The notes below the pieces were generated by a model. That model saw only the letters and a list, made by a program, of their open reading frames with translations. It was not told where the DNA came from and ran no database searches. Below are positions 62,648 through 64,000 of a DNA stretch of 64,000 nucleotides, piece by piece. Within the stretch, counting starts at the first letter, position 1. Every line of letters starts with the position of its first letter. Origin of the DNA: Oceanicaulis alexandrii DSM 11625 (GTDB taxonomy: Bacteria > Pseudomonadota > Alphaproteobacteria > Caulobacterales > Maricaulaceae); contig NZ_ATUP01000001.1 of assembly GCF_000420265.1 (NCBI RefSeq), positions 1,054,001 to 1,118,000 of the forward strand, read 5' to 3'. A program made the translations under genes and the position numbers.

Positions 62648-63280
62648 ATGGCGCGTGAGGTTGAGGATAAATCGACCCGCAAGGCTCTGGCCCGCATCCG
62701 CCGGGCCAAGGCCGCTGTGGAGCGCGCCATCGCCAAGGCGGAATCAGATGATCCCGACGCCGCTGAAGCCGCCCGGGTCGAGCTGACCGATTGGGAAGAC
62801 GAGTTCATGGCCTCCGTCGAGGAGCGCCTGAACACGTTCGGGTCCGCCTATGCCGATCCCTCCCTGGGGTCTGAAGGCGAAGCGCTGTCCCGGCTGCAGC
62901 TCGCCAAGCTCAAGGAAATCGAGAAAAAAGCCCAGGGCAAGGCCCCCAAGGGCTTCGCGCGCGGCGGCGGGTCGAGCTTCAAGAACACGGGCTCGGGCTT
63001 CAAGCGCAAAGGGCCTGAACGCCGCTCCCGCGATCGCGACATCCATGAAGACGTCATCGCGCCGGTCGAGCACACATCGCCTGACCCGGTGGACGAGTTG
63101 CGCAAGTCAGGTCTGGTGCGAAAGGGCTTCACGCCGGAAGTCGTGCAGACACCGCCAAAGTCAGAGGACCTGCCGCCAGATCCGGCGGACACGCTTGAAA
63201 CCGGCCCGTCTGAAACGCACGCTCCGCCCCAACCGCCCCGGCGCGGCGGCTTTCGGGTGATTGATGGCGGCAAGGACTAG
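62648..63280 (+). CDS. Hypothetical basic protein downstream of gapR
   Basis: This 210-residue protein has an N-terminal helical, charged part (KALARIRRAKAAVERAIAKA, LSRLQLAKLKEIEKKAQGKA). A Gly/Arg/Lys-rich low-complexity stretch follows (about 100-135), then a Pro-rich tail ending GGFRVIDGGKD. The overall pattern suggests a disordered nucleic-acid-binding or scaffold protein. No family recognised. It is in an operon with gapR (8-base gap) and the ASCH gene (2-base gap). Confidence 0.75.
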   Translation: MAREVEDKSTRKALARIRRAKAAVERAIAKAESDDPDAAEAARVELTDWEDEFMASVEERLNTFGSAYADPSLGSEGEALSRLQLAKLKEIEKKAQGKAPKGFARGGGSSFKNTGSGFKRKGPERRSRDRDIHEDVIAPVEHTSPDPVDELRKSGLVRKGFTPEVVQTPPKSEDLPPDPADTLETGPSETHAPPQPPRRGGFRVIDGGKD

Positions 63281-63282
63281 AA

Positions 63283-63762
63283 ATGACGCCTGACTTGACC
63301 GCTGAACAGGCTGCGCTCTGGGCGCAGTTTCAGGCCGAAACCGGGATAAAGGCCCCGCTGCGCGGCGTCGACGCCTTCGGCGACAGTCCGGAGATGATGG
63401 ATGACCTGCTCGCTCTGGTGCTGAGCCGGACCAAACAGGCCACCGCCAGCCTGGCGCGCTGGTTCGTGGACGATCCGTTCGGTCTGCCCAAACCCGGTGA
63501 TCTGTGGCTGATCACAGACGGGCGCGGCGCGCCGGCTTGCGTCACGCGAACCACGCGCGTCGACGTCATGCCCATCCATCAGGTGGACGCCGACTTCGCC
63601 TGGGTCGAAGGCGAAGGCGACCGGTCTTATGCGTACTGGATCACCGAGCACCGCAAATTCTGGCGACGCGAAGCCGCGCGTGAGGGGTTTGAGTATTCAG
63701 ACGATCTCGACGTGGTTTGCGAACGCTTCGAGCTGGTCTGGACCCCACGCGCCAGGAAATGA
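63283..63762 (+). CDS. ASCH-domain protein
   Basis: This 159-residue protein has RTKQATASLARWFVDDP, LPKPGDLWLITDGRGAPACV, VDADFAWVEGEGDRSYAYW, EHRKFWRREA and VVCERFELVW. These match the ASCH fold, related to PUA RNA-binding domains, in its YqfB/amidohydrolase-like branch. Some ASCH proteins hydrolyse N4-acylcytidine or bind RNA; which applies here is unknown. Third gene of the gapR operon. Confidence 0.85.
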   Translation: MTPDLTAEQAALWAQFQAETGIKAPLRGVDAFGDSPEMMDDLLALVLSRTKQATASLARWFVDDPFGLPKPGDLWLITDGRGAPACVTRTTRVDVMPIHQVDADFAWVEGEGDRSYAYWITEHRKFWRREAAREGFEYSDDLDVVCERFELVWTPRARK

Positions 63763-63763
63763 A

Positions 63764-63791
63764 AAGAGGCGGGCTTTCACCCGCCTCTCCT
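63764..63791 (-). terminator. Terminator between the ASCH and VOC genes
   Basis: GAGGCGGG and CCCGCCTC form an 8-bp stem over a six-base loop (CTTTCA on the plus strand). The minus strand continues with TTTTC, so it mainly ends the VOC transcript and partly serves the convergent ASCH gene. Confidence 0.75.
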
Positions 63792-63799
63792 GAAATCGG

Positions 63800-64000
63800 T
63801 TAGGGGCGATGGATGGCGCAGAGCTTGTTGCCGTCCGGATCGCGCACATAGGCGAGATTCATCGCGCCCATATCACTCTCACGCAGCCCGGGCGCATCCT
63901 CGATGGACGCGCCGCCATGAGCGACCGCCACATCGTGAAATTGCTTGAGCTGATCGAACGAGCTGCACTTGAAGCCGAAGGTCGAGCCATTGCCAGCGGT
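63800..64000 (-). CDS. VOC/glyoxalase-family protein, 5' end outside window
   Basis: The frame reads in from the window edge and stops at TAA (63802-63800). The last 66 residues include STFGFKCSSFDQLKQFHDVA and end with NLAYVRDPDGNKLCAIHRP, the terminal beta-alpha-beta unit and metal-ligand region typical of glyoxalase/bleomycin-resistance-fold proteins. Its function is unknown. Confidence 0.85.
   Translation of the reverse strand, partial: TAGNGSTFGFKCSSFDQLKQFHDVAVAHGGASIEDAPGLRESDMGAMNLAYVRDPDGNKLCAIHRP

Overview
The window is a roughly 63-65% GC, gene-dense stretch of an alphaproteobacterial chromosome. GapR (DUF2312), a CpdR-type response regulator, fused CysN/C, a Cys-poor L36, MotA of Caulobacter length, a ROSE-type heat-shock leader and a large TonB receptor point to a marine, prosthecate-type relative of Caulobacter. 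Maricaulales/Hyphomonadaceae, such as Oceanicaulis or Maricaulis, is my best guess. This is inference from gene content; no 16S rRNA is present. There is no prophage, insertion sequence or CRISPR array.

Layout. 1-1000: 3' part of a family-2 glycosyltransferase. 1089-13520: a complete-looking type II secretion locus in three blocks. The plus block is gspJ-K-L-M-(C/N-like)-D-O-I; the minus blocks are gspG-H and gspE-methyltransferase-gspF. A second, related methyltransferase lies between gspG and gspF. 13701-15122: an exported beta-rich protein gene interrupted by one in-frame amber codon. 15523-18950: rfbCBDA for dTDP-rhamnose. 18977-22669: cysQ and cysD-cysNC for sulfate activation. 22889-34343: sugar-nucleotide and central-sugar genes (WbpE/GnnB-like aminotransferase, glmM, galU, glmS, ugd, phosphohexomutase, GnnA/MviM-like oxidoreductase, kdsD, gpmA). 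34350-43178: a truncated RibD, a pentapeptide-repeat protein, nadE, hsp20 with a ROSE thermometer, an exported methyltransferase-fold lipoprotein, hisN, an XRE regulator, N-formylglutamate amidohydrolase and cpdR. 43262-48399: an S9 peptidase and a TonB receptor. 48735-48811: tRNA-Val(GAC). 48930-64000: a WecG/TagA glycosyltransferase, mnmC, motA, an MFS carrier, a lytic transglycosylase, rpmJ, a HAD hydrolase, small and hypothetical genes, an alpha/beta hydrolase, pepP, prmA, gapR, an ASCH protein and a partial VOC protein.

How it fits together. Much of the first half serves the cell surface. It makes dTDP-rhamnose, UDP-glucose, UDP-glucuronate, UDP-GlcNAc precursors, arabinose-5-phosphate for Kdo, and activated sulfate. 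It also carries glycosyltransferases and a secretion machine able to export proteins across the outer membrane. The two T2SS-embedded methyltransferases, the amber-interrupted exported protein next to the T2SS, the ROSE leader, the reductase-less RibD, the hairpin-led small ORF before prmA and the clustered palindromes near 58.4 kb are the observations most worth following. I did not find a clearly new multi-gene system. The T2SS-methyltransferase arrangement is the closest candidate.
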